From: Synechococcus sp. KORDI-52
Lineage (GTDB): Bacteria; Cyanobacteriota; Cyanobacteriia; PCC-6307; Cyanobiaceae
Reading direction: 5' to 3'
Assembly (NCBI RefSeq): GCF_000737595.1
Contig: NZ_CP006271.1
Coordinates: forward strand, 1,426,001 to 1,490,000
DNA: 64,000 nt
Below, one piece after another: positions 25,939 through 34,019 of the stretch. Under the pieces are notes generated by a model that worked only from the letters and a program-made list of their open reading frames with translations, was not told where the DNA came from and ran no database searches. The number at the start of each line of letters is the position of its first letter. The first letter of the stretch is position 1. Position numbers and translations under genes: made by a program.

Positions 25939-26181
25939 ATGCGGAGCGTTGTGGAGAAGTGGGGCTTCATTCATGAGCGAGGCCTGCAGAGCTGGAAAGG
26001 CGGCGTGGTCTGCATGACCTGCCAACACTTCACCTATGGAGTGGATCAGCACTGTCACACGATGGTGGGCTGCAACCTTCGCCAGAAGCAGCTCCAGAAG
26101 GGTGAACACCTGAAGAAGCCCTGCAAGCTCTGGGCACCGACGTGGCAGAAGGAAGTGGGCTGGGCTCCTGAGGCTGGCTAA
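25939..26181 (+). CDS. Cysteine-rich small protein
   Basis: An 80-residue product with a Cys/His cluster: CMTCQHFTYGVDQHCHTMVG, C, then GEHLKKPCKLWAPTWQKEVG. The spacing suggests a zinc-binding fold. The last 125 nt are repeated at 27501-27625 and a fragment at ~33812. A shorter start at 26014 is possible. I have seen this Cys/His pattern in picocyanobacterial small proteins but no function is known. Confidence 0.6.
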   Translation: MRSVVEKWGFIHERGLQSWKGGVVCMTCQHFTYGVDQHCHTMVGCNLRQKQLQKGEHLKKPCKLWAPTWQKEVGWAPEAG

Positions 26182-26215
26182 AAGAGGTCTGTCGCGAATG
26201 AACGCCAACTAGGTC

Positions 26216-26494
26216 ATGACTGAGACAACTGTTCTGGATTTCAAGCTCAGCAACACGTTTGAGGAATATCAGGCACATATGAATGCGCCTGAGCAACAAG
26301 CGATGTTTGCCGAGATGGGAGTCAAGACCTTCTTTATAGGTGTCTGCAAGGATGACTCCAAAAGAGCGACAGTGATGTTTCAAGGACCCGAAGATATCCT
26401 CTACAACATCTTCACGAACCCAGAGACCAAGCCGGTTGTTGAAGCTTCTGGTCATGTCTATGAAGGCACCGTAATCACTCGTTGGCTTGCATGA
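26216..26494 (+). CDS. DUF3764-like protein
   Basis: The 92-residue product starts MTETTVLDFKLSNTFEEYQA and contains MFAEMGVKTFFIGVCKDDSK and TVMFQGPEDILYNIFTNPET, typical of a dimeric alpha-beta-barrel-like domain. The first segment resembles DUF3764 proteins of marine cyanobacteria. Function unknown. Confidence 0.65.
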   Translation: MTETTVLDFKLSNTFEEYQAHMNAPEQQAMFAEMGVKTFFIGVCKDDSKRATVMFQGPEDILYNIFTNPETKPVVEASGHVYEGTVITRWLA

Positions 26495-26795
26495 ATCCCT
26501 CAACTCCCCTTTGTCATTTGTCAGGATGATGGCTTAGTTGGGGGAAGCCCTCATCTGGGTTTCGTCATTCGAATGCTTTTTTAGACAAGCGAAGCCACCG
26601 CCTGCACGTAGGTGACTTCGCCGCTCCGGATCAGTGCAAATCAACTGGAGCTCCTTTGTCGTAACCCTGCTTCGACAGGGCATGACGCATCACTTGACAC
26701 CTAATGAGAGAGGGATGTCCTGAATCGATGAAACAGAGATGCACAGCAGCTGAACGTATCTACCTTCTGAATTGACCTTGAGAACCATTCTTGGC

Positions 26796-27029
26796 ATGTA
26801 CTTCATCGAACGTCGAGGGTCTGACCGTAAATGGATCAGGGAATTAAACTTCAAGACTGAGTTCAAGGCTTTGATCGGTGCTCGAAGCAAGGCAATTTCA
26901 ACCTTGGGTACCTATCGGATTGTCCATGCGCTTTGGCCGAACCAGGTGGTCTGCTACGTGGATGGACCTGAACTGGTCAAAGGGAAAAGGAAACAAAGGG
27001 GTGACCGCTCTGCAATGCACACCCTCTGA
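26796..27029 (+). CDS. Hypothetical protein
   Basis: The ATG at 26796 gives 77 residues (MYFIERRGSDRKWIRELNFK...), basic, with a central strand region (RIVHALWPNQVVCYVDGPEL). A minus-strand frame overlaps but looks weaker. The following ~420 nt hold no gene I can defend. Confidence 0.5.
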   Translation: MYFIERRGSDRKWIRELNFKTEFKALIGARSKAISTLGTYRIVHALWPNQVVCYVDGPELVKGKRKQRGDRSAMHTL

Positions 27030-27448
27030 GATCGAACTCATCTTGATGAGCTCAGACGGAGTTGATGGGCTAATTCGATCCGATATGCAGGATCGGCATA
27101 CCGAGGTGAATGAGGTGAGGCCTCCATTCGAACTATTGGCGACGCTTTGCCTCTCTTCCGCCTCTCACCACCGCAGGTTTCAATGGGCAAGCCAATGCGC
27201 GAAATGGCTTGTGTCGTCCATCAAGGATGAGTTCGCCAAGTGATTGAGCGTGGTGAAGATGAATCTCCATCAGATCTCCTACCAACTTCCTTGGTGTAAC
27301 AAGACCTCATTGCGGGTCAAGTGTCATCTGCTGCCATTTCGGCATTGCTTCTGGTTCTGCCTCGTGGTCCGTTGTGAATGCTGGGGGGGCCGGGAAAGGT
27401 TTGAAGACCTCAATCCTTAACTAGTTGAAGAGAAACCAGCAGAAACGA

Positions 27449-27625
27449 GAACACTCAAGGCAGTCACGCATGAGCCATGACCCGTGACACTCGCATTGCT
27501 ACACGATGGTGGGCTGCAACCTCAGGCAGAACCAGCTGCAACAGTGCGAGCACCTGAGGTGGCACTGCAAGCTTTGGGCACCGACGTGGCAGCAGGAAGT
27601 GGGCTGGGCTCCTGAGGCTGGGTAA
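27449..27625 (+). pseudogene. Chimera: gene-start module B fused to a cysteine-rich gene tail
   Basis: 27449-27500 is module B (GGCAGTCACGCATGAGCCAT, then ACCCGTGACACTCGCATTGCT). At 27501 it switches to a copy of the last 125 nt of the cysteine-rich gene at 26057-26181. The ATG at 27477 and the Cys-rich frame are not in register. The tail frame stays open from ATG 27506 for 39 residues (MVGCNLRQNQLQQCEHLRWH...). This is a recombination product. Confidence 0.75.
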
Positions 27626-27908
27626 CTAGGGAGACGCGGGCGAGGGAACCCGCGAGTTTCATCTCCTAAGACGTGGCAGTGGTGCATGCGCCTAGTCCAT
27701 CCTCACAGCCAACCTGAGAAAATCTGGATAGTCATCAATGCCTAATTAGGTGCATCTGATACCCGGCGAGAGCCCGTCCGTCAGCGAGGATGGATGAGAG
27801 GGCAGAGGTGCCTTCAATGCGTCGTTTGGGGGTGGGCTGAGGGGCCTGCCTCTTTTTTGTTGCCAAGAGAAAAAACGGCTGGAGGCGCTGCCCCCGCCTG
27901 TGCGCTGA

Positions 27909-28073
27909 TCAATAGCTGCTGCGAAAAACAGTTGCGATAACCGAGGCGAAGGTGGACAGGAACAAAGCCGCAAACAGAAATTCCACGAAAATCGGGAGGT
28001 CGTATTCCTGTGATGGCTCAGGAGCGTTTGGTGAAGAGGTAGCGGTTTTGACCTGCCCAATGGATTGAGTCAA
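27909..28073 (-). CDS. Possible membrane microprotein
   Basis: A TTG start gives 54 residues: a polar N-terminus (TQSIGQVKTATSSPNAPEPS) and one C-terminal membrane helix (LFAALFLSTFASVIATVF). No strong ribosome site. It begins at the edge of the inverted repeat at 28078. Confidence 0.4.
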   Translation of the reverse strand: MTQSIGQVKTATSSPNAPEPSQEYDLPIFVEFLFAALFLSTFASVIATVFRSSY

Positions 28074-28077
28074 ATCA

Positions 28078-28380
28078 CTCAGGTTTATGGGCCAACATCT
28101 GGCATAGAACCTTTTCAGGCACGGCCCACGATTTAGGGCTTCGATGCCTTGGGGGCGGACATGAGACGCCGCCCCTCCACAAACGGCAGCTACTGCTGTT
28201 GCTGCATCTGGCGGCTGGTCAGTGATGCGGTGAGCTTGGCGTTGGCTGCACTGAAAGCAGCATCGAGGCCAGCCTCATCAGTCCATTGCCAGTAGTGCTT
28301 CATATGGGTGCGCACGTCGTTGCCCCTGGATGCAGCGAGCTGTCTCAGAGGTATGCCAGCTGTTGGCCCATAAACCTGAG
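28078..28380. repeat. Imperfect 29-bp inverted repeats flanking 245 bp
   Basis: The 29 nt at 28352-28380 match the reverse complement of 28078-28106 at 28 of 29 positions (TATGCCAG-M-TGTTGGCCCAT). The enclosed 245 bp contains the remnant of a recombinase-like gene. The structure resembles a small mobile or invertible segment, but no target duplication is obvious. Confidence 0.75.
28190..28351 (-). pseudogene. C-terminal remnant, recombinase-like
   Basis: An open minus-strand frame reads LRQLAASRGNDVRTHMKHYW then QWTDEAGLDAAFSAANAKLT, resembling the C-terminal tail of a phage-type integrase. It has no start outside the inverted repeat apart from an internal ATG (28303, 37 residues). Confidence 0.4.
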
Positions 28381-28552
28381 GTTTTTGTGCAATTCAATTC
28401 AAGCGTTTGGTAGCAAATTTCACTGAATCGACTGGTAAGGCTTGAGTTCAAGAAAAGGCCCTAGAGGTGACGCGCGGCCACAGCTCCACGGGAACCACGG
28501 CTAATCACTCTCTTGCTGAGCGTGGTGAGAGTTCATCTCTCCGGCTGGGTTG

Positions 28553-28627
28553 ATGGATCCTTCTGACGAGGAGCTGGCCAAGCAAATCGAGACCAACATC
28601 GGATGGTTCGGTCTTGAAGGGCAATGA
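28553..28627 (+). CDS. Tiny frame at the head of element copy 3
   Basis: ATG at 28553 gives 24 residues (MDPSDEELAKQIETNIGWFG...), ending in TGA at 28625. The same frame continues after the TGA with a protein-like sequence (ALRLITLCVLADKSESIEIG) to a second TGA at 28715. Probably part of a decayed gene. Confidence 0.35.
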   Translation: MDPSDEELAKQIETNIGWFGLEGQ

Positions 28628-29118
28628 GCGTTAAGGCTGATCACCTTGTGCGTGCTCGCTGACAAGAGTGAATCCATCGAGATCGGAGGAGCCAATGACG
28701 GCAGACACTCCACCTGAGCAATCCGTAAAAGTCGCCCGACTTTTAGGTCCCTGCTCCAACAGTTTCCACCCAACCGTGGGCTACTCGTCTGTGACGACAC
28801 TGATGGTCGTCAGAACAGTCAACTCTCCTCTGCACCGTTCGTAGGTGCCCCGTAGGAATCCAGCCCATCACCTGGACGCAATGGCCCCAAGAACCTGAAA
28901 GCCCGACACTTCGCCCGCCGCCAGCAATGGCATACGGCATCGCCCCTGTTCCGTCATCACAGGGATGTCGGGAGCGAACAATAGAAGAGGTCACCCCATT
29001 CCTGTCGTAGATGGGCTGGCCTCTCAACCCCTGATCACATCACGGGTTTAATGATGCACAAGCGAGCGAGCTAGGCCGCCTCTTCCACCTGGGAGGGGCG
29101 GCCTCCCTCCTTGTGCCT
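28590..29118 (+). repeat. Degenerate island element, copy 3 (inverted)
   Basis: On the plus strand this matches the minus strand of copies 1 and 2, at roughly 70-75% identity overall, but a 44-nt core (28768-28811) is identical to copy 1. The 30-nt hairpin at 29074-29103 keeps pairing through compensating changes (C-G here, T-G in copies 1 and 2). Confidence 0.75.
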
Positions 29119-29233
29119 ACACAGAATTAGACTATTCCTACACCCCCAACACATCGCCCCCTCACTTTTTCTATTGGTAACAACGGCGCCAATCGTTAAT
29201 AACTAGCTAGAAAGTCACATTAGTCAATTACCC

Positions 29234-29341
29234 ATGAATACTTCTCAGATGCTGATCGCATTTCTTGCGTTCGGTGCTTCTGCAAGTTCCATAGTCGCTT
29301 GGCGTTTTGCCGCTTCAAAGCTTCGGAGAGACGAGCCATGA
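29234..29341 (+). CDS. Single-helix membrane microprotein, first of a coupled pair
   Basis: A 35-residue frame (MNTSQMLIAFLAFGASASSI...) with one membrane helix and a basic tail (ASKLRRDEP). Its TGA overlaps the next ATG by 4 nt (ATGA). No strong ribosome site upstream. Confidence 0.5.
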   Translation: MNTSQMLIAFLAFGASASSIVAWRFAASKLRRDEP

Positions 29342-29469
29342 TTCCTGTCTCCACCTCAGTGCTGATGGTGCTTCTCAAGCCATTGCAAGTTCTTTCGGCC
29401 GTGCAGTGTGTGCTTGGCTTCGGACCATGTAAAGCCAACAGTAATGAATGTGTGAAGCCTAAGCTTTAA
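29338..29469 (+). CDS. Hydrophobic cysteine-containing microprotein, second of the pair
   Basis: A 43-residue frame (MIPVSTSVLMVLLKPLQVLS...) with one hydrophobic segment and three Cys towards the C-terminus (CVLGFGPCKANSNEC). It could be a signal-peptide-like secreted peptide. Coupled to the upstream frame by an ATGA overlap. Confidence 0.45.
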   Translation: MIPVSTSVLMVLLKPLQVLSAVQCVLGFGPCKANSNECVKPKL

Positions 29470-29861
29470 CTATTTTTGAGTTCCCTTCTCTCGCTGTAAC
29501 TGGTCTGCGCTTCTCTGACGCTTAATTGGCTTTTTGCTTACCGCTTTGGATTTTTGACAGTTGTTCTGTTGCGGTTCGGTTATCTCACTCAAGTAGTGCT
29601 TTTAAGACTGGCGAACGTAGTTGTTTCATTTCAATCAATCCAATCACCACCGAAATTCGTAACTGGGTTGTTGTTGCTGCCTCGATGCAAGCTCAAGGAC
29701 CAACTAATAGTCAGATGTATATCCTTGCCAAATCACTGGCAGAGGGTAAGTCCGACCCTGTGCCTACTACTCCCAGCGGCTCCTTTCAGCATTTCGGCTG
29801 TTTGAAACTAAAGCAACTCGTGGCCTGACTAACCATCAGGCATTTCCCTCCCATACTTCTC

Positions 29862-30086
29862 GTGACAAATCACCATCTTTCGCTTGAGCAGAGATTCCAT
29901 CTCGAAGCTGCATTGCGCGAGATCGAAGCCTGCCAAGACTTAGAGAAGCTTCGCGAGGTAACTAAACAGATCATCACCGCACAGGAAAATGAGAAGGCCT
30001 TTGCTCGCGAGGCGATGTCTCAGCTACGCAAAGAAATCGAGTTTTCCGCATCAAAAAAATTCGGTTTTAACTGGGGTCAAAGCTGA
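29862..30086 (+). CDS. Small helical hypothetical protein
   Basis: A GTG start gives 74 residues: TNHHLSLEQRFHLEAALREI, then LEKLREVTKQIITAQENEKA, almost wholly helical and charged. A small helical adaptor is plausible. No family recognised. Confidence 0.6.
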   Translation: MTNHHLSLEQRFHLEAALREIEACQDLEKLREVTKQIITAQENEKAFAREAMSQLRKEIEFSASKKFGFNWGQS

Positions 30087-30172
30087 ACTATTTTTAGATT
30101 GGTTGGATTGCATAAGCCTTGAGAGAGGTCTTCAGTAGTGGACCCTTGAATGGGTTCTTTTGGGCTAACCCA

Positions 30173-30304
30173 ATGTGGGTCACACGAACGCGCGGTCTTT
30201 ATCTAGCTGTGGTTGCCAAAACAGTGAACGATGAATACGTCTGCCTCTATCATGTCCCAGGTAGCAAAAAAGCCCGCATATTAACCACGTCTTTATTTCA
30301 GTAA
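30173..30304 (+). CDS. Small hypothetical protein
   Basis: The ATG at 30173 gives 43 residues (MWVTRTRGLYLAVVAKTVND...), beta-strand-like. A longer frame begins with TTG at 30119. Weak support. Confidence 0.35.
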   Translation: MWVTRTRGLYLAVVAKTVNDEYVCLYHVPGSKKARILTTSLFQ

Positions 30305-30811
30305 ATGGAGGAGAAATTGATAACTATGATATTGACTGTAACGACCCCATCGGTCTAGGTGCAAGCGACTCCATTCAACCAGGATTTCGCTCAAAATGGA
30401 ATAATATTTCACTACTATAACTTCATGCGTGTAAAGAAAGCAATTCAACCAGACCGAGTATTTGCACCTCCACGACAAGATAAAGCTCTCGCCTTTTCGT
30501 TCATCGATTCATTTGGTGCTTAAAGCCCCGTAAGTTCTCAGCTGCGTTGCCCTATAAAAAGAGCATTGTTAAATGTGTTGTTGTTGCCGCCATCCATCTC
30601 CCGATAAAATATTCACCCCTTCATCAAGGCAAGGTTTTGTCGGGGTCTGTGGTTTGCCAGCATGTGAGCCCAACTTTAGTTTTTCAGCTATATCGTCATG
30701 AAAATCTGTTAGTCATGCTTGCACAGGAGTTAGGTATTGTGCGGAGATCAGGTTATTTGCGGACTTTAATGCTGAGCCTGGCTACAAGAAGTAAATCCTG
30801 CTTTGTCTCTT
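30305..30811. other. Stretch without a convincing gene
   Basis: AT-rich DNA of ~500 nt. A plus-strand frame (30547-30852) and a minus-strand frame (30293-30478) are open but have poor composition. No hairpin stands out. Confidence 0.35.
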
Positions 30812-31129
30812 TTGCAGCACTATTTGATTGTTTGGAGCTTCCCTACCGTTGAAGGTGCTTGGGAGTCTTGTCCTGGTTTCGCTGACTACATTAATTCTGG
30901 TGCCCCTGGAGACAAGTTCGAAGGGTTTGAACTGAAGTGCCGAGTCTGTGAACCGATCAGTGGAAGTGGTGTTGCTATTGCAGAGGCCAGTGACATTGGG
31001 AAAGTCTGGGCTCACCTCGGTCCTTGGATCAAAGGATATGGAATTGAATTCGATGTGACAGCTGTTGTTTCCGATGCTCAATTCGCTGCGATGTGGCCTG
31101 GTGTAGAAGCTGCGGCTGCTGCCGAATAA
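30812..31129 (+). CDS. DUF3303 family protein
   Basis: A TTG start gives 105 residues beginning QHYLIVWSFPTVEGAWESCP, then FADYINSGAPGDKFEGFELK, AIAEASDIGKVWAHLGPWIK. This is the DUF3303 pattern, a small ferredoxin-like dimer found in cyanobacteria. An earlier TTG at 30803 would add three residues. Function unknown. Confidence 0.8.
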   Translation: MQHYLIVWSFPTVEGAWESCPGFADYINSGAPGDKFEGFELKCRVCEPISGSGVAIAEASDIGKVWAHLGPWIKGYGIEFDVTAVVSDAQFAAMWPGVEAAAAAE

Positions 31130-31224
31130 CAAGCCTTTCCGAAATTCAGTCGCCACCCATCTCCCAACAGAGCATTCAGCCCGCCAGTAATGGCGTGATT
31201 TTTGTTGGCCTCTCCTCTCCCACC

Positions 31225-31275
31225 GGGGAAGACCCATGGCAGTCACGTTTGACCCATGACACTCGCATTACCCCG
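31225..31275 (+). repeat. Gene-start module C
   Basis: Third partial copy of the module: GGGGAAGACCCATGGCAGTC, spacer, then CCATGACACTCGCATT, with a 6-nt deletion in the coding part compared with the other copies. It diverges after ~50 nt. Confidence 0.65.
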
Positions 31276-31485
31276 TACCTATCCAGGCTTTCGAAACCAA
31301 CAGGAACGCCAATGAGTTAAGAATCTACTTCTGGCGTAACGGGCGATAAACCCCTGGATTTACTCTCACCAGAAAAATAAAGTTATGTGAATAGTGTATC
31401 GATATCTGTAGGTACTTGAACTCAAGTACATGAAGTTTCCGTTACATCCAATGAGACACTGGCTTCTGTGACAAGAGGTACTTGT

Positions 31486-31644
31486 TTGGAATTGCAGAAT
31501 CCCTTAATCTTTTTCGCGTCGCTCATTATGGGCTCCGCCCTGCTTCCAATGGCTTCATCCAAGAAGGAACTCGCGCTACTAGGTGGCACGTTCATCTTTG
31601 GCTTGAGTGCTCTTGAGATGGTTCTGCGAATTGGCGGATATTGA
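31486..31644 (+). CDS. Small membrane protein
   Basis: A TTG with AAGAGG ~7 nt upstream gives 52 residues: two helices, LIFFASLIMGSALLPMASS and KELALLGGTFIFGLSALEMV, ending LRIGGY. The second half resembles the 28-residue protein at 24318. A GTG further upstream would add six residues. Confidence 0.55.
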   Translation: MELQNPLIFFASLIMGSALLPMASSKKELALLGGTFIFGLSALEMVLRIGGY

Positions 31645-31780
31645 GCAGAGGACTGTCCTCTGCCTGTGAGCAATAACCCGGCATCAAACCAAGTTGGTGG
31701 CACCTGAAGAAGCTTGTATGGAAGAGGTTTGTCTTAGGTCACCCAGTTGGGGGAAGAGGTTGCCTGAATAAATCCCTCGA

Positions 31781-32125
31781 ATGGGGGAGGTGGTTCCCAG
31801 CTGGAGCGGAGATGGTGTGTGTTCATGGGACGAATGCCTCAAACATCAAAAGAAACAAAAATGGCCTAATACTGGACAAAATATTGATACCCCTGCCAGC
31901 TCAGCAACTAAAGAAGAAAGTCGTCTAATCAAAGCCCTCGCAGATATAGGACAAAATCTGAGCCTCAGGGAAGCAAGAGAAAAGCTACGCGTGGGAAAAC
32001 TGATCAGAAACTTTGTGTTTATCCCTTTCGTCGGGCTTTCGGCTATTGCTATTTTTGTGGCGATGATTATGCCAAAGGCACCTGAGATTGCGAAAGAGTC
32101 CAACAAAGATGAGTTGGAAAATTGA
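31781..32125 (+). CDS. Hypothetical protein with one C-terminal membrane helix
   Basis: The 114-residue product is polar for ~75 residues (with a helical stretch RLIKALADIGQNLSLREARE), then has one membrane helix (FVFIPFVGLSAIAIFVAMIM) and an acidic end (KDELEN). A tail-anchored or bitopic protein. A possible terminator lies at 32244. Confidence 0.55.
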   Translation: MGEVVPSWSGDGVCSWDECLKHQKKQKWPNTGQNIDTPASSATKEESRLIKALADIGQNLSLREAREKLRVGKLIRNFVFIPFVGLSAIAIFVAMIMPKAPEIAKESNKDELEN

Positions 32126-32243
32126 TATATAAAATATTTGCGCTTGACCGCTCAGTTGATTACGCCAGACCAGGGCTCAAGCATGTTTGCGTAGGCGCAA
32201 GTAGACAGTCCTGATCAAGCAATACTGAATTTTAAGCATCCGA

Positions 32244-32283
32244 AAAGTGCTCAGCCCCTGGACTTGACACAATCAGGGGCCTT
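32244..32283 (+). terminator. Possible terminator
   Basis: GCCCCTG ... CAGGGGC forms a 7-bp stem with a 13-14 nt loop followed by CTTTCT. It is downstream of the gene ending at 32125. The long loop makes it weak. Confidence 0.45.
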
Positions 32284-32350
32284 TCTGGCCACAGCGGAGG
32301 GGAGGCTCACGGCTGCCTCCTTTCCCTGGAAATGGTGACATCCGAGAGAA

Positions 32351-32665
32351 TCACTTCCATTGCTTCATCGCCCAGTGAAATTCTCCTGAATCCCAACTGC
32401 ACAGATCAAAGGTGGCTCCAGCTATATCATCGGCAGCACTCATTAGTAAGGCTGCGTAGTGCATTACCAAGGCACCTGGCGTAATTTCGATTTCAGCCGA
32501 AGAGATAACAAACCTGTTGCGCAGTGATCGCCAATCTCAGCGGACGCTCAAGCGTCGGACTTTTCGCAACTGCTGCAAGAAGTTGTTCAAGCTTGGATGC
32601 AACAGAGTTGATTTGATCGCTTATACCTGCAACTTTTCGTTCGGGTGAATAGTAGCATCGAAATG
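32351..32665 (-). pseudogene. Frameshifted hypothetical gene
   Basis: Two adjacent minus-strand frames both look coding: ERKVAGISDQINSVASKLEQ... to PLRLAITAQ, then in another frame FVISSAEIEITPGALVMHYA... to FDLCSWDSGEFHWAMKQW. One indel near 32525 would join them into a ~105-residue protein. No start codon is obvious at the 5' end. Family unknown. Confidence 0.45.
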
Positions 32666-32828
32666 GTGGTCACCCCTACTGCCCACCCTCAAATTCAACC
32701 CCAGGCCCGACACTAAAAAAAATTGCAAGCAGTTTGCCTTGTACGGAGCAAGGGCATGACTCTGGTCTTGTTTCTGCTCCAGCTTCGGACCAACCAGCAA
32801 AAACCAAGTACTGTTCTCATTGCAGGTC

Positions 32829-33380
32829 ATGATTCATTTTCTCGCTTCAGCGCGACCATCCCATTTCGGATTTTACGTGCATGATCTAGATCTCATGAAG
32901 AGTTTTTACGTCAACAAATTAGGATTTATTATCACCGACTCTTGGGAATTCCAAGCATCTCGGATGCTGTTTTTGAGCAAAGACCCGAAGGAGCATCACC
33001 AACTTGTCTTGGCAACAGGACGGAAGGCCAATGAAGCGAGCCAGTTCAATCAAATTTCTTTTGAGGTCGACAGCTTGAAAGTTCTCCACGAGAATTTTGC
33101 AACCATTCAAGCCATCGCACATGGTGAGGTCATGGCGATGAACCATGGCGGAAGTTGGTCGGTTTATTTCAGCGACCCAGAAAATAATCCGATTGAATTT
33201 TTCGCATACACGCATACATACGCGCCACCGATTGCCACCATCCCTATTGATATGACACAACCATTCGAGAAGTTAGTAGCAGACACCGAATCGCTTGTTG
33301 AAAAGTTCCCTGAATGTGAAGCTTGGAAGGAATGGAGAGAACGTTTTAGCAAAATAATGTCTAATTTTACCGCTGAGTAG
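32829..33380 (+). CDS. VOC/glyoxalase family protein (extradiol dioxygenase-like)
   Basis: The 183-residue product has the vicinal-oxygen-chelate pattern: HFGFYVHDLDLMKSFYVNKL, HHQLVLATGRK, a second betaalphabetabetabeta-like module, and VYFSDPENNPIEFFAYTH with the conserved Glu. His and Glu at metal-ligand positions are kept. The C-terminal ~40 residues form a charged helix not usual for the minimal domain. The substrate is unknown. A TTG start at 32820 would add three residues. Confidence 0.8.
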   Translation: MIHFLASARPSHFGFYVHDLDLMKSFYVNKLGFIITDSWEFQASRMLFLSKDPKEHHQLVLATGRKANEASQFNQISFEVDSLKVLHENFATIQAIAHGEVMAMNHGGSWSVYFSDPENNPIEFFAYTHTYAPPIATIPIDMTQPFEKLVADTESLVEKFPECEAWKEWRERFSKIMSNFTAE

Positions 33381-33578
33381 TCAGCACTTATGACCGCGCA
33401 GGCAGGTTGTATTCCTGAAAAAGCGCTGCATCCACTGGGCTCCTACATTGCAGAAGGAATGGGGTAGTTGCACGAAGCAGAGTTTCAACCAACAACTTGC
33501 TGTGTATCCGCACGAACGACACAGGGGTTGACGCTCCCCCTATAAAGGATGCGTAGCAACCGCTACTAACAACGTTCA

Positions 33579-33594
33579 CCTCGCTTCTGCGAGG
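33579..33594 (+). promoter_or_regulatory. Hairpin in the leader of the DUF4278 gene
   Basis: A perfect CCTCGC-TTCT-GCGAGG hairpin lies 52 nt upstream of the small gene at 33646. Its TTCT tetraloop is the same as that of the terminator after the gene. A role in mRNA stability or translation is possible. Confidence 0.55.
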
Positions 33595-33645
33595 CGCAGA
33601 TCACCAGGCCACGGAACGGGGACCTGGACTTCTGAGGAACCACAA

Positions 33646-33747
33646 ATGACCCTGACCTATCGCGGCCAGAAGTACGACCAGCAAAAAGTGGCTGGCGCCT
33701 CCAACAAGCCTGTAATGACCTACCGCGGCGTTTCCTACGCCAAGTGA
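33646..33747 (+). CDS. DUF4278 family microprotein
   Basis: A 33-residue frame (MTLTYRGQKYDQQKVAGASN...) containing two YRG-x-Y motifs (TYRGQKY, TYRGVSY), the signature of cyanobacterial DUF4278 proteins. GAGG lies 8 nt upstream and a terminator follows 22 nt after the stop. Function unknown. Confidence 0.8.
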   Translation: MTLTYRGQKYDQQKVAGASNKPVMTYRGVSYAK

Positions 33748-33769
33748 TCACGGCTTGATTCTTCGCAAG

Positions 33770-33796
33770 GCCCCTGCTTCTGCGGGGGTTTCTTTA
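33770..33796 (+). terminator. Rho-independent terminator
   Basis: CCCCTGC-TTCT-GCGGGGG followed by TTTCTTT, just after the DUF4278 gene. Confidence 0.85.
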
Positions 33797-34019
33797 TGCC
33801 TACTAATTCAGTGCCGACCTGGCAGAAGTAGGTGGGCTGGGCGCCTAAGGCTGGAAACAGGGCTGGCTGACGACCGAAAGCCGCGACGACTGAAGAGAAG
33901 AAGTCAAGGTGGACTGAAAAGCCTTCCGTTGTTGGTCCCAAAAGAATGAGGCTGCGTCTTCGCTATGCGCCACTTGTGACACGTTGCTATTCAGTGGTAG
34001 CACACTGAATTGATTCGTC

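Noticed and set aside
33526-33551. TTGACG and TATAAA as a sigma-70 promoter before the DUF4278 gene
   Set aside because: The two boxes are only 7 nt apart, too close for a normal promoter.
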